Source: Nocardia takedensis NBRC 100417 (GTDB lineage Bacteria > Actinomycetota > Actinomycetes > Mycobacteriales > Mycobacteriaceae). Taken from it: 64,000 bases of DNA. Numbering within the stretch: position 1 is the first letter of the stretch; each line of letters opens with the position of its first letter. Below the pieces are notes generated by a model, which was given only the letters and a program-made list of their open reading frames with translations, was not told the origin of the DNA and ran no database searches. The stretch spans positions 61,276 through 125,275 of the forward strand of contig NZ_BAGG01000077.1 in the NCBI RefSeq assembly GCF_000308695.1, read 5' to 3'. Positions 8,816 through 16,101 of this stretch are shown here, in pieces. The translations under genes and the position numbers were made by a program.

Positions 8816-9951
8816 GCGAACCGCGGATCGCGTTGGTCCACGAACGGTTCACCGAATACGGCGGCTCGGAGGCGGTGGTGGGTGAATTCGCCCGCACCTG
8901 GCCGGGTTCGGCGGTGTTCGCGCCGATCGTCGACCCCGGCAGCGCCCCGGCGATCGCCCACCCGCCGTGGGACACCATTAACGACACCTGGCTCTCGCGC
9001 GCCTACGCCGCCACCGGTCGGCGCTCGCACGCGCCGCTGCTGCCGCTGGTCCCCCGCGCGCTGCGCGGTCTGCCCCTGCGCGACTACGACGCGGTCGTGC
9101 TCAGCCATCACGCGTTCGCGGTGCAGGCCGCCTTCGCGACCGACGCGCCGGTCGTGGCCTACGTGCACAGCCCGGCCCGGTGGGCCTGGGAGCCCGCCTT
9201 CCGTGCGCGGGAAGCGGGCGGTTTCGCGGGCCGCGTCGCCCTGACCGCGCTCGGCGCGCTGGCCAAACGGGCCGAACTGGCCGCCGCGCCGCGGCTGACG
9301 GCGGTGGTCGCCAATTCCGGCGCGGTCGCCGACCGGGTGCGCCAGTGGTGGGGTCTGGACTCGACGGTGGTGCATCCGCCGGTGCGCCTGGACCGCTTCG
9401 CCCCCGATCCGGCGATCCCGCGCGAGGACTTCCTGCTCTTCGCCGGCCGCTTGGTCCCCTACAAGCGCCCCGATCTGGCGATCCGGATCGCCCGCCGCGC
9501 GGGCTGCCGGTTGGTGGTGGTCGGCGACGGTCGGTTCCGCCGCCAGTTGGAGGCGATGGCGGGCCCGGAGACCACCTTCCTGGGCGCCGCGCCCGATCAC
9601 GTGCTGGTCGACATGTACCGGCGCTGCCGGGCGCTGCTCATGCCGGGCGTCGAGGATTTCGGGATCGTGCCGGTGGAGGCCATGGCCTGCGGCGCACCGG
9701 TGTTCGCGGTCGGGGTGGGCGGTGCGCTGGACACCGTCGTCCCCGGGGTCAGCGGGGTGCGTGTTCCGTTCGGTTCCGACGACGCGGTGGTCGAGGGCTT
9801 CGCCGAGGCCCTGGCGAACGACGGCACGGTCTACGACACCGCCGCGATCCGCGCGCACGCGGAGAGTTTCGGCCCGGAGATGTTCCGCGCCAGGATGGCC
9901 GGAGTCGTGGCGGGCGTGCTCGACTCCGCGCGGGCCGACGCGCGCCCTTGA
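8812..9951 (+). CDS. GT4-family glycosyltransferase
   Basis: 379 aa, ATG at 8812 in an ATGA overlap. N-terminal domain: RIALVHERFTEYGGSEAVV, YVHSPARWAWEP. C-terminal GT4 donor domain: LLFAGRLVPYKRPDLAIR, VVVGDGRFR, then MPGVEDFGIVPVEAMACGAPVFAVG with the E-x7-E type motif of retaining glycosyltransferases. It is the last gene of the polysaccharide operon; the stop TGA lies directly in the MerR-type promoter of the next gene. The sugar is unknown. Confidence 0.87.
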   Translation: MSEPRIALVHERFTEYGGSEAVVGEFARTWPGSAVFAPIVDPGSAPAIAHPPWDTINDTWLSRAYAATGRRSHAPLLPLVPRALRGLPLRDYDAVVLSHHAFAVQAAFATDAPVVAYVHSPARWAWEPAFRAREAGGFAGRVALTALGALAKRAELAAAPRLTAVVANSGAVADRVRQWWGLDSTVVHPPVRLDRFAPDPAIPREDFLLFAGRLVPYKRPDLAIRIARRAGCRLVVVGDGRFRRQLEAMAGPETTFLGAAPDHVLVDMYRRCRALLMPGVEDFGIVPVEAMACGAPVFAVGVGGALDTVVPGVSGVRVPFGSDDAVVEGFAEALANDGTVYDTAAIRAHAESFGPEMFRARMAGVVAGVLDSARADARP

Positions 9952-9978
9952 CCTCGAGTGAACTCGAGGTCCGACACT
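9948..9978 (+). promoter_or_regulatory. MerR-type promoter with 19-bp spacer palindrome
   Basis: TTGACC (9948-9953) and GACACT (9973-9978) are separated by 19 bp. The spacer region carries a perfect inverted repeat, ACCTCGAGT-GA-ACTCGAGGT (9951-9970). An over-long spacer with an operator between the -35 and -10 is the known hallmark of MerR-family promoters, and the half sites resemble the SoxR box. The start codon at 9985 is only six bases past the -10, so the transcript should be leaderless. No MerR-family gene is in the window. Confidence 0.65.
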
Positions 9979-9984
9979 GGAGTC

Positions 9985-10641
9985 ATGACACGCGACCCGC
10001 AGACCTGGAACTCCGTCTACGACGACGACACCGCGCCCTGGGTGATCGGTGAACCCCAGCCCGCCGTGCTGGCCATGGAACGCGCCGGGTTCATCGGCGG
10101 CCGCGTCCTCGATCCCGGCACCGGGGCGGGCGAGCACACCATCGCGCTGACCGCGCTGGGCTACGACGTGCTCGGCGTCGACTTCTCCCCGAGCGCCTTG
10201 GCGGTGGCGCGGGCCAACGCCGCCGCCAAGGGCGTGGACGCGAAATTCGCCGAGGTCGACATGCTCGCGCTCGCCGACCCGGCGACACCGCTCCCCGGCG
10301 ACTTCGACACCGTCCTGGACAGCGCCCTGTTCCACGTCTTCGGCACGGAACCCGAGCAGCGCGCCGACTACGTGCGCGGGCTGGCCCGCCTGGTCGTGCC
10401 GGGCGGGGTGGTGCTGGTGCTCGCCCTGTCCGACACCCAACCGGGGCGCGGACCCCGCATCCCGGCCTCGATCATCCGCGACTCCTTCACCGGACCGGAC
10501 TGGGCGATCGAGGACCTGACGCTGTCCACCTATCGCGGCCGCGGCCTGAACGACGAAGACGGCGATGCCGATCAGCTCCCGTCCGGGGAGCCGGTCGACA
10601 CCGCCGCCTGGTCGGCGCGGGTGCGTCGAGTCGCGTCCTAG
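9985..10641 (+). CDS. Class I SAM-dependent methyltransferase
   Basis: 218 aa. ATG at 9985 is chosen because it sits just after the -10 of a MerR-type promoter (leaderless); an upstream in-frame ATG at 9958 falls in the operator. Motif I is VLDPGTGAGEHTIAL, motif II VLGVDFSPSAL, and a post-motif FDTVLDSALFHVF follows. This is the arrangement of small-molecule methyltransferases related to the TehB/thiopurine group. A MerR-controlled methyltransferase suggests detoxification of an inducer, but the substrate is unknown. The stop TAG shares the CTAG tetranucleotide with the stop of the converging gene. Confidence 0.8.
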   Translation: MTRDPQTWNSVYDDDTAPWVIGEPQPAVLAMERAGFIGGRVLDPGTGAGEHTIALTALGYDVLGVDFSPSALAVARANAAAKGVDAKFAEVDMLALADPATPLPGDFDTVLDSALFHVFGTEPEQRADYVRGLARLVVPGGVVLVLALSDTQPGRGPRIPASIIRDSFTGPDWAIEDLTLSTYRGRGLNDEDGDADQLPSGEPVDTAAWSARVRRVAS

Positions 10642-11561
10642 ACCGGGACGCCGCCGTAGGTCCGGCGGTGCTTGGCCTCGAGGAAGGACAGCGCGCCGAA
10701 GGCGATCAGGCCCAGCGCCACCAGCATGAGCAGCCACGGGCCGAAGGGGTTGTCGGCGAAATCGCGCAGGACCGCGTCGATGCCCTTGGCCTCGGCGGCG
10801 TCGTAGTTCAGCGCCGCCACCATGGCCGCGAACCCGATCGCGACGACGATCACGCCGCGCGCGGCGTAGCCGAAGCGGCCCAGCCAGATCACCGCGCTGC
10901 GCGCGCCGTGGGTCATCCAGCCCATGCGCAGGTCGTCGACGAAGTCGGCGCGCAGACCGCGCAGGGTCTGCCAGATCCCGAAGACCAGGATGCCGATGCC
11001 GAGCACCAGCAGGACGACCTGACCGCCGTCCCAGCTCAGGATGCGCGTGGACAGGTCGCGGGCGACGGCGTCGCTGGGCGCGGGGGTGCGACCGTTCCAG
11101 ACGTAGCGCAGGGTCGCCAGGAAGGCGAGGGCGTAGACGACGCCCGAGACGATCGCGTAGAGGCGGTGCGCGCCGGAGTAGGTCCGGCGCGCGTTGGCGA
11201 CCTGCACCGCCCGCCAGATCGCCAGCGCGGCGAAGCCGAACACCAGGATCCACAGCAGCAGGTAGCCCAGCGGCTTGCTCGCCACGGCGGCCATCGCGCC
11301 GCCCGGGTCGGGTTCGTGTTCCGCGGTGCCGATCGCCAGCATGAAGGCCAGGATGCCGAGGACGCCGAATGCGACGCCGCGGGCCAGGAATCCGAACCGG
11401 GCGGCGGTCTCGACGCCGCTCGAGGTGGTGGACCGGCGTCGACGGTAGTCGCTGGCGCGCCTGCCCCAGCCGCGGCGGGTACGTCCGCCCGAACCGCCCC
11501 ATCGACTCCGCCGACTGTACGGGGCCGATCGCCGATATCTGTCGTTGCGCAAGATGCTCAT
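10638..11561 (-). CDS. DUF1206 integral membrane protein
   Basis: 307 aa. The start at 11561 has a strong AAGGAGG ribosome site; a longer frame to 11612 lacks one. A basic N-terminus of about 50 residues rich in Arg, Ser and Tyr precedes three repeated pairs of helices. Each repeat has an ARFGFLARG / HRLYAIVSG / GRFGYAARG type helix start, the known threefold internal repeat of DUF1206. Role unknown; members are common in actinobacteria and cyanobacteria. It is transcribed toward the methyltransferase and the two stops share CTAG. Confidence 0.82.
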   Translation of the reverse strand: MSILRNDRYRRSAPYSRRSRWGGSGGRTRRGWGRRASDYRRRRSTTSSGVETAARFGFLARGVAFGVLGILAFMLAIGTAEHEPDPGGAMAAVASKPLGYLLLWILVFGFAALAIWRAVQVANARRTYSGAHRLYAIVSGVVYALAFLATLRYVWNGRTPAPSDAVARDLSTRILSWDGGQVVLLVLGIGILVFGIWQTLRGLRADFVDDLRMGWMTHGARSAVIWLGRFGYAARGVIVVAIGFAAMVAALNYDAAEAKGIDAVLRDFADNPFGPWLLMLVALGLIAFGALSFLEAKHRRTYGGVPV

Positions 11562-11762
11562 GGGTGCCTCCTTCTTCACGGCCGGTAATGCCCTGGCGCG
11601 CCCGTTCGACACGCTTGAATCGCATTCCGGGGCGTCAAGGGCTGTTACTCACCGGCGTGTCGCGGCGCGTCCCATTGCGACACGCCGAAGCGGGAATACG
11701 AGGTGGCGGATCCGACACCAGATCGCGAGCGGCGGGGGATTCCGTTTCGCGGGTCCGGCTGC

Positions 11763-11806
11763 TATACATTAGGGGAGGCTTACCTCTCGAGTGGAGGCTA
11801 ACCTTC
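11763..11806 (+). promoter_or_regulatory. Tandem IdeR (iron) boxes with adjoining -10 element
   Basis: Two abutting 19-bp sites match the IdeR/DtxR consensus TTAGGTTAGGCTAACCTAA. 11769-11787 (TTAGGGGAGGCTTACCTCT) agrees at 14 of 19 and 11788-11806 (centred on GAGGCTAACCT) at 12 of 19, by hand count. A -10-like TATACA lies at 11763-11768 immediately before the first box, which would place IdeR over the transcription start and imply repression of bfd under iron sufficiency. No clear -35 is visible. Confidence 0.7.
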
Positions 11807-11857
11807 GGTGAGGATCAGCCTCACGCCCCGAACAACGATCCTGCCGACGAGGGTGTC

Positions 11858-12049
11858 ATGTACGTCTGTATCTGCAACGCGGTCTCCGAAGGAGACATCC
11901 ACGACTGCGTGGCAGCGGGCGCGTGCACCGTCCGACAAGTGAAGAACGCCTGCGGCTGGAAACCCGGCTGCGGCAGCTGTACATCGCGATTGGCCGAGGT
12001 CATCGGCACCGCCAGGCTCGCGTCGGCGCTCGCCACGCCCGCCGCCTGA
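11858..12049 (+). CDS. bfd: Bacterioferritin-associated ferredoxin
   Basis: 63 aa, [2Fe-2S] protein that reduces the bacterioferritin core to release iron. MYVCICNAV gives the C-x-C pair, and GWKPGCGSC supplies the second pair (C-x2-C), the Bfd four-cysteine pattern. The ATG at 11858 is chosen because the domain starts there, although the open frame runs further upstream. It lies behind tandem IdeR boxes and 82 bases before bfr. A hairpin between the two genes may separate their expression. Confidence 0.9.
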   Translation: MYVCICNAVSEGDIHDCVAAGACTVRQVKNACGWKPGCGSCTSRLAEVIGTARLASALATPAA

Positions 12050-12053
12050 CACG

Positions 12054-12087
12054 CGACACACCCGGCTGCCAGACCCGACACACCCGG
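12054..12087. repeat. Two 12-bp direct repeats between bfd and bfr
   Basis: CGACACACCCGG occurs at 12054-12065 and again at 12076-12087, with start points 22 bp apart (about two helical turns). This could be a binding site for a bfr regulator. It does not resemble an IdeR box. Confidence 0.5.
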
Positions 12088-12106
12088 TCGTCTATGCACG
12101 ACCGGG
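12083..12106 (+). terminator. Hairpin between bfd and bfr
   Basis: CCCGGTCGT and ACGACCGGG form a perfect 9-bp stem with a 6-base loop (CTATGC). No T-run follows, as is usual for actinobacterial terminators. It probably ends or attenuates the bfd transcript, or protects the 5' end of a bfr message. Confidence 0.5.
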
Positions 12107-12131
12107 CCTGATCTGTGCCACCATCACTCAC

Positions 12132-12611
12132 ATGGAAGGCGACCAGGACATCATCACGCTGCTCAACGAGCAGCTGACGGCCGAACTCACGGCGATCAAC
12201 CAGTACTTCCTGCACGCCAAGATGCAGGAGAACTGGGGCTTCCCCAAGCTGGCTCGGTACACCCGTCACGAATCCATCGACGAGATGAAGCACGCGGAGA
12301 TCCTCACCGATCGGATCCTGTTCCTCGAGGGGCTCCCGAACTACCAGAAGCTCAACCCGCTGCGCATCGGACAGAGCGTGCCCGAACAGCTGCGAGCCGA
12401 TCTGGCGATCGAACTCGAGGCCGTGGAACGTCTGCGCGGCGGCATCGACCTCATGCGCTCGCGCGGCGACGTCACCTCCGCGCGCATCTTCGAGGTCATC
12501 CTCGAGGACGAGGAGAAGCACGTCGACTACCTCGAGACCGAACTCGACCTGGTCGAGAAGCTCGGCGAGGCACTCTACCTGCAGCGTTACACCGAGGCGC
12601 ACGAAGACTGA
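12132..12611 (+). CDS. bfr: Bacterioferritin
   Basis: 159 aa, the normal length for heme-containing bacterioferritin, which stores iron as a ferric mineral in a 24-mer. All di-iron ferroxidase ligands are present: Glu18, Glu51, His54, Glu94, Glu127 and His130. The heme axial ligand Met52 is also present (IDEMKHAE). The ATG follows a short leader after the bfd-bfr hairpin. Bfd is encoded just upstream, so storage and release proteins are paired. A stem-loop overlaps the stop. Confidence 0.95.
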   Translation: MEGDQDIITLLNEQLTAELTAINQYFLHAKMQENWGFPKLARYTRHESIDEMKHAEILTDRILFLEGLPNYQKLNPLRIGQSVPEQLRADLAIELEAVERLRGGIDLMRSRGDVTSARIFEVILEDEEKHVDYLETELDLVEKLGEALYLQRYTEAHED

Positions 12612-12627
12612 CCGACGGTGGTCGGTC
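12610..12627 (+). terminator. Stem-loop at bfr stop codon
   Basis: GACCGAC and GTCGGTC make a 7-bp stem with a GGTG loop that includes the last bases of the bfr stop codon. A plausible T-less terminator. Confidence 0.45.
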
Positions 12628-12833
12628 GCCGCCGTCCCGTGACGGAACAGCCCCCGTCGCGGGTTCTCGCACGTCGGCCGACCACCCCTACCCCGCCGCC
12701 CCCGCTGTGCACACCCCGGCGGTCCGGCGGGTTCGCCCACGTGCGCGACTCGGAGTTGCGAATTCGCCCGAGTTCGTGTGCTGTGAAAAGCGTGACCAAT
12801 ACTTCCGGAGACGCGTATCCCCTCGCGGACACG

Positions 12834-13169
12834 ATGAGCACCACCGTCACCACCCACGACGGCGCGACCGTGCTGACGGTGTCCGGCGAGGTCGACCTGG
12901 CGACCGCGCCGGCGCTGGAGTCGGCGATCGAGGGCATCCTCGGCGACAAACCCGCCGCCCTGATCATCGACCTGTCCGGGGTCGGTTTCCTCGCCTCGGC
13001 CGGGATGGCCGCCCTGGTGGCCGCGCATCAGCGCGCGGGTGAGGCGACCACCATCGCGGTCGTCGCCGACGGACCCGCCACCAGTCGCCAGCTCAAGATG
13101 ACCAGCCTGGACCAGGTCTTCGCGCTGTACTCCACGCTGGAAGCGGCGCTGGAGGGCCTGCGCGGCTGA
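12834..13169 (+). CDS. STAS-domain anti-sigma-factor antagonist
   Basis: 111 aa from ATG 12834. A GTG at 12792 with a weak GAAAAG upstream is an alternative that would add 14 residues. STAS fold: VLTVSGEVDLATAPALESAI, then LIIDLSGVGFLASAGMAAL, where the serine in LASAGM is at the phosphorylation site of SpoIIAA/RsbV-type antagonists. It would bind an anti-sigma kinase and release a stress sigma factor. No anti-sigma factor or sigma factor gene is adjacent. A very strong terminator follows. Confidence 0.85.
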   Translation: MSTTVTTHDGATVLTVSGEVDLATAPALESAIEGILGDKPAALIIDLSGVGFLASAGMAALVAAHQRAGEATTIAVVADGPATSRQLKMTSLDQVFALYSTLEAALEGLRG

Positions 13170-13187
13170 GCGAGCCCCCGAACGAGT

Positions 13188-13219
13188 CGAGGCCGGGCCC
13201 CCGTCGGGGCCCGGCCTCG
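13188..13219. terminator. Bidirectional terminator
   Basis: CGAGGCCGGGCCCC and its exact complement form a 14-bp stem with a 4-base CGTC loop. It lies between the converging STAS and LLM oxidoreductase genes and can serve both. Confidence 0.8.
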
Positions 13220-13235
13220 TCCATTCGCGCCCGGA

Positions 13236-14273
13236 TCAGACCAGTTCGCGCAGTTCCTCGATCAGCTTGACCCGCTCGCCCGGCGTGCCCGCCAACGGCG
13301 TCACGTTGAGCACGGTGACCCCGGCCTCGCGGAAGGCCGCGACCCGCTCGGCGACGAACCCGCGCGGACCGACCAGCGAGACGTCACGCACCAACTCGTC
13401 GGGGACCGCCTTGGCGGCCTCCTCCTTCTTGCCCGCCAGGTACAGCTCCTGGATGCGGTCGGCGGCGGCGCCGTAGCCGTAACGGGTGGCCAGGGTGTGA
13501 TAGAAGTTCTTCGACTTCGCGCCCATGCCGCCGATGTAGAGCGCCAGCGCGGGTTTGACGAATTCCAGCAGCGGCGTGACGTTCTCGCCGATCGCCAGCG
13601 CCGGACCGGCGTAGATGTCGAGCGTGCCCAGCGCCGGATCACGCTTGGCCAGACCGGCGTCCAGCGATTCGCCCCACACGTCCTTGGCCTTCTCGGGCAG
13701 GAAGAAGATCGGCTGCCAGCCCTCGGCGATCTCGGCGGTCAACTGCACGTTCTTGGGGCCCAGCGCCGCCAGCAGCACCGGGATGCGCTCGCGCACCGGA
13801 TGATTGATCAGCTTGAGCGGCTTGCCCAGTCCGGTGCCGGAGCCCTCGGGCAGCGGGATGGTGTAGTACTTGCCCTGGTATTCGAGCTTCTCGCGCCGCC
13901 AGACCTTGCGGCAGATCTCCACCAGTTCCCGGGTGCGGCCGATCGGCGCGTCGTAGGGGACGCCGTGGAAGCCCTCGATCACCTGCGGTCCGGAGGCGCC
14001 GAGCCCGAGGATGTAGCGGCCGTCGGACACGAAATCCAGGCCCGCCGCCGTCATCGCGGTCAGGCTGGGGGTCCGGGTGTAGAGCTGGAGGATGCCGGAG
14101 GCCAGTTGCAGCCGATCGGTCTTGGCGGCCAGGTAGCCCAAGGCGCTGACCGCGTCGAAGGAGTACGCCTCGGGGACGAAGACGACGTCGAGGCCGGCGC
14201 GCTCGAGGTCGGCGACCTCGGCGGCGGCCTCCTTGAAGCCCCCCGAATAGTTGATGCTCAGTCCGATCCGCAT
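13236..14273 (-). CDS. LLM-class (F420-dependent type) oxidoreductase
   Basis: 345 aa, start ATG at 14273 (MRIGLSINYSGGFKEAAAEV). Luciferase-like TIM-barrel: VFVPEAYSFDAVSALGYLAAKT, LQLASGILQLYTRTPSLTAM, FVSDGRYILGLGASGPQVIEG and VPVLLAALGPKNVQLTAEIAEGW. These are typical of mycobacterial/nocardial F420-dependent LLM enzymes. It probably reduces or oxidises a small organic substrate with F420; the substrate is unknown. The frame is open much further upstream, but the conserved N-terminus begins here. Confidence 0.88.
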   Translation of the reverse strand: MRIGLSINYSGGFKEAAAEVADLERAGLDVVFVPEAYSFDAVSALGYLAAKTDRLQLASGILQLYTRTPSLTAMTAAGLDFVSDGRYILGLGASGPQVIEGFHGVPYDAPIGRTRELVEICRKVWRREKLEYQGKYYTIPLPEGSGTGLGKPLKLINHPVRERIPVLLAALGPKNVQLTAEIAEGWQPIFFLPEKAKDVWGESLDAGLAKRDPALGTLDIYAGPALAIGENVTPLLEFVKPALALYIGGMGAKSKNFYHTLATRYGYGAAADRIQELYLAGKKEEAAKAVPDELVRDVSLVGPRGFVAERVAAFREAGVTVLNVTPLAGTPGERVKLIEELRELV

Positions 14274-14414
14274 GAGCTCAACATATCCCCGGGCGCGACG
14301 CGCCGTCGCACCGGCACGACCCGAGCCCGCCTCGCGCACCGGCCACCGGTGAGCGCGGAGTAGCGTGAAACGTCGATCACCGACCGTCTCACCGAGCGAA
14401 AGGCCCCCAGCCCC

Positions 14415-15086
14415 GTGTCGCAGCCAAGCACCGCAGGCCAGGAAACCACGGCACCGGAAACCGCCTCGTTCGGCGCGACCGGGATCGGGCAGTACCTCGC
14501 GGAGCTGGCCGCGAAGGCGCCCGCCCCCGGCGGCGGGGCCGTCGCCGCGCTGCACGCCGCGCAGGGCGCCGCGCTGGTCGCGATGGTCGCCCGCTACACG
14601 ACCCGGGCCAAGGACGCCGAGCACCGCACCGTCGTCGAGCGGATCATCGACGCCGCCGACGCCGCCAGGGCCCGCTCGCTGGCCTTGGTCGACGCCGACG
14701 CCGCCGCGTTCACCGCCGTCGGCGCCGCCTACAAGCTGCCCAAGGCCACCGACGAGGAGACCGCGGCGCGCAAGGCCGCGATCACGGTCGCGCTGATCGA
14801 GGCGGCCCGGGTGCCCGCCGCCGTGGTGGACGAGGCCGACGAGGTGCTGTCGCTGGCCGCCGAACTGCTGCCGATCGGCAACCCGAACGTCGTCACCGAC
14901 ATCGGGGCCGCCGCCGACGCCGCCCGCGCCGCCGCGACCAGTTCCCGGCTCAACATCGAGATCAACCTGGTCTCGCTGGCTCCCGAGGACGGCGACCGCT
15001 TCGCCCCCGCGCTGGTGCGCGTGGAGGGAATCGCGGCACGCGCCGAGGCGCTCTACGGCGAGGTGCTGCGCTCGGTGCGCGCCTGA
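14415..15086 (+). CDS. Cyclodeaminase/cyclohydrolase family protein (FTCD_C-like)
   Basis: 223 aa, GTG start. All-helical fold of the formimidoyl-THF cyclodeaminase C-terminal domain: APAPGGGAVAALHAAQGAALVAMV is the characteristic glycine-rich loop and first long helix, and IGNPNVVTDIGAAADAARAA is the second conserved block. The human bifunctional enzyme converts 5-formimino-THF to methenyl-THF; stand-alone bacterial members occur in folate or serine/glycine contexts. A FolD paralogue lies about 4 kb away (18858-19709), so a link to one-carbon metabolism is possible, but there is no operon. Confidence 0.82.
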   Translation: MSQPSTAGQETTAPETASFGATGIGQYLAELAAKAPAPGGGAVAALHAAQGAALVAMVARYTTRAKDAEHRTVVERIIDAADAARARSLALVDADAAAFTAVGAAYKLPKATDEETAARKAAITVALIEAARVPAAVVDEADEVLSLAAELLPIGNPNVVTDIGAAADAARAAATSSRLNIEINLVSLAPEDGDRFAPALVRVEGIAARAEALYGEVLRSVRA

Positions 15087-15281
15087 GTCGTCCGGTGCTG
15101 TCCGCCGCCGTTTCAGCGTCCGATTCCCGCTGAGCGCGGCGCGGATCGGCGTCCTCGGATTCCCCTCGAACTCATCCGTCACATCTGAAACAGGTCTGCC
15201 CCGTTCGGCTCGACTGGGTTGATCATGAAGGCGTAGTCTGGATTTCCGCGTACCACACCATCTCGAAAGGGGTGGATGCCA

Positions 15282-16037
15282 ATGAGGGGCGCCCTACGCC
15301 ATCTGTTCCTCGCGTTCGTGGCCATCACGATGGCCGTGTTCGGGTCCGGTGCGGCGGCAGCGACCATGATCGGAACACCCACCCTCGACAAGGTCACGGC
15401 CATCACGCCGGGGCCTGATCGTTTGGTGGGCATCGCACATCCCGTGACAGTCCGTTTCGCCGCTCCCGTCGCCGACAAGGCCCGCGCCGAGAGCAACCTC
15501 GACATCCGTTCGACGCAACCGCTCACCGGCACCTATTCGTGGGGTGCCGGCGACACCGAATTATCCTGGACGCCAAAGGATTTCCTGCCCGCCAACGCCA
15601 CCGTCTCGGTACGGTACGGCACGGCGCGCACCGAATTCGTCACCAACGCGGGCGTCGTCGCCGAGGGCGACATGTCCGCGCACACCTTCACCGTCAGTGT
15701 CGGCGGCCAGGTGGTGTGGGTGATGCCCGCGTCGTTCGGCAAACCGGGTTGGGAGACCCCGACCGGCACCTTCCCGATCCTGGAGAAGTTCCGTTCGGTG
15801 GTGTTCGACTCGAGCACCATCGGCATCCCGCGCAATTCCTCCGAGGGCTACTACATCCAGGGTGAATACGCCGAAAGGCTCACCTGGGGCGGCGTTTTCG
15901 TGCACTCCGCACCCTGGTCGGTGGATTCGCAGGGTTATGCCAACGTCAGCCACGGGTGCATCAACCTGGCCCCCGACGACGCCGCCTGGTACTACTCCAA
16001 CGCGAGCGTCGGCGACCCGGTGACCATCCACTGGTGA
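15282..16037 (+). CDS. Secreted L,D-transpeptidase (YkuD)
   Basis: 251 aa. ATG at 15282 is preferred to ATG 15276 because AAAGGGG at 15266-15272 is better spaced. A signal peptide (LFLAFVAITMAVFGSGAAAA) leads an Ig-like region (TPTLDKVTAITPG through TVSVRYGT), then the YkuD domain with VFVHSAPW and VSHGCINL. His and Cys of the H-x14-17-[ST]-HGC motif are both present. It should form 3-3 crosslinks in peptidoglycan in the cell wall. Shorter than mycobacterial LdtMt enzymes with two Ig domains. A terminator hairpin follows. Confidence 0.9.
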   Translation: MRGALRHLFLAFVAITMAVFGSGAAAATMIGTPTLDKVTAITPGPDRLVGIAHPVTVRFAAPVADKARAESNLDIRSTQPLTGTYSWGAGDTELSWTPKDFLPANATVSVRYGTARTEFVTNAGVVAEGDMSAHTFTVSVGGQVVWVMPASFGKPGWETPTGTFPILEKFRSVVFDSSTIGIPRNSSEGYYIQGEYAERLTWGGVFVHSAPWSVDSQGYANVSHGCINLAPDDAAWYYSNASVGDPVTIHW

Positions 16038-16051
16038 CCGCGTTCCGGGAC

Positions 16052-16073
16052 CGGCGCATCCGCGGATGCGCCG
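16052..16073. terminator. Bidirectional terminator
   Basis: CGGCGCATCC-GC-GGATGCGCCG, a perfect 10-bp inverted repeat between the converging L,D-transpeptidase and ABC exporter genes. Confidence 0.65.
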
Positions 16074-16101
16074 ATTCCGGTTGCGCCGCCGCCTCGTTCG
16101 C

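Noticed and set aside
12054..12087. Direct repeats considered as the start of a CRISPR array
   Set aside because: Only two 12-bp units, no further copies and no cas genes in the window.
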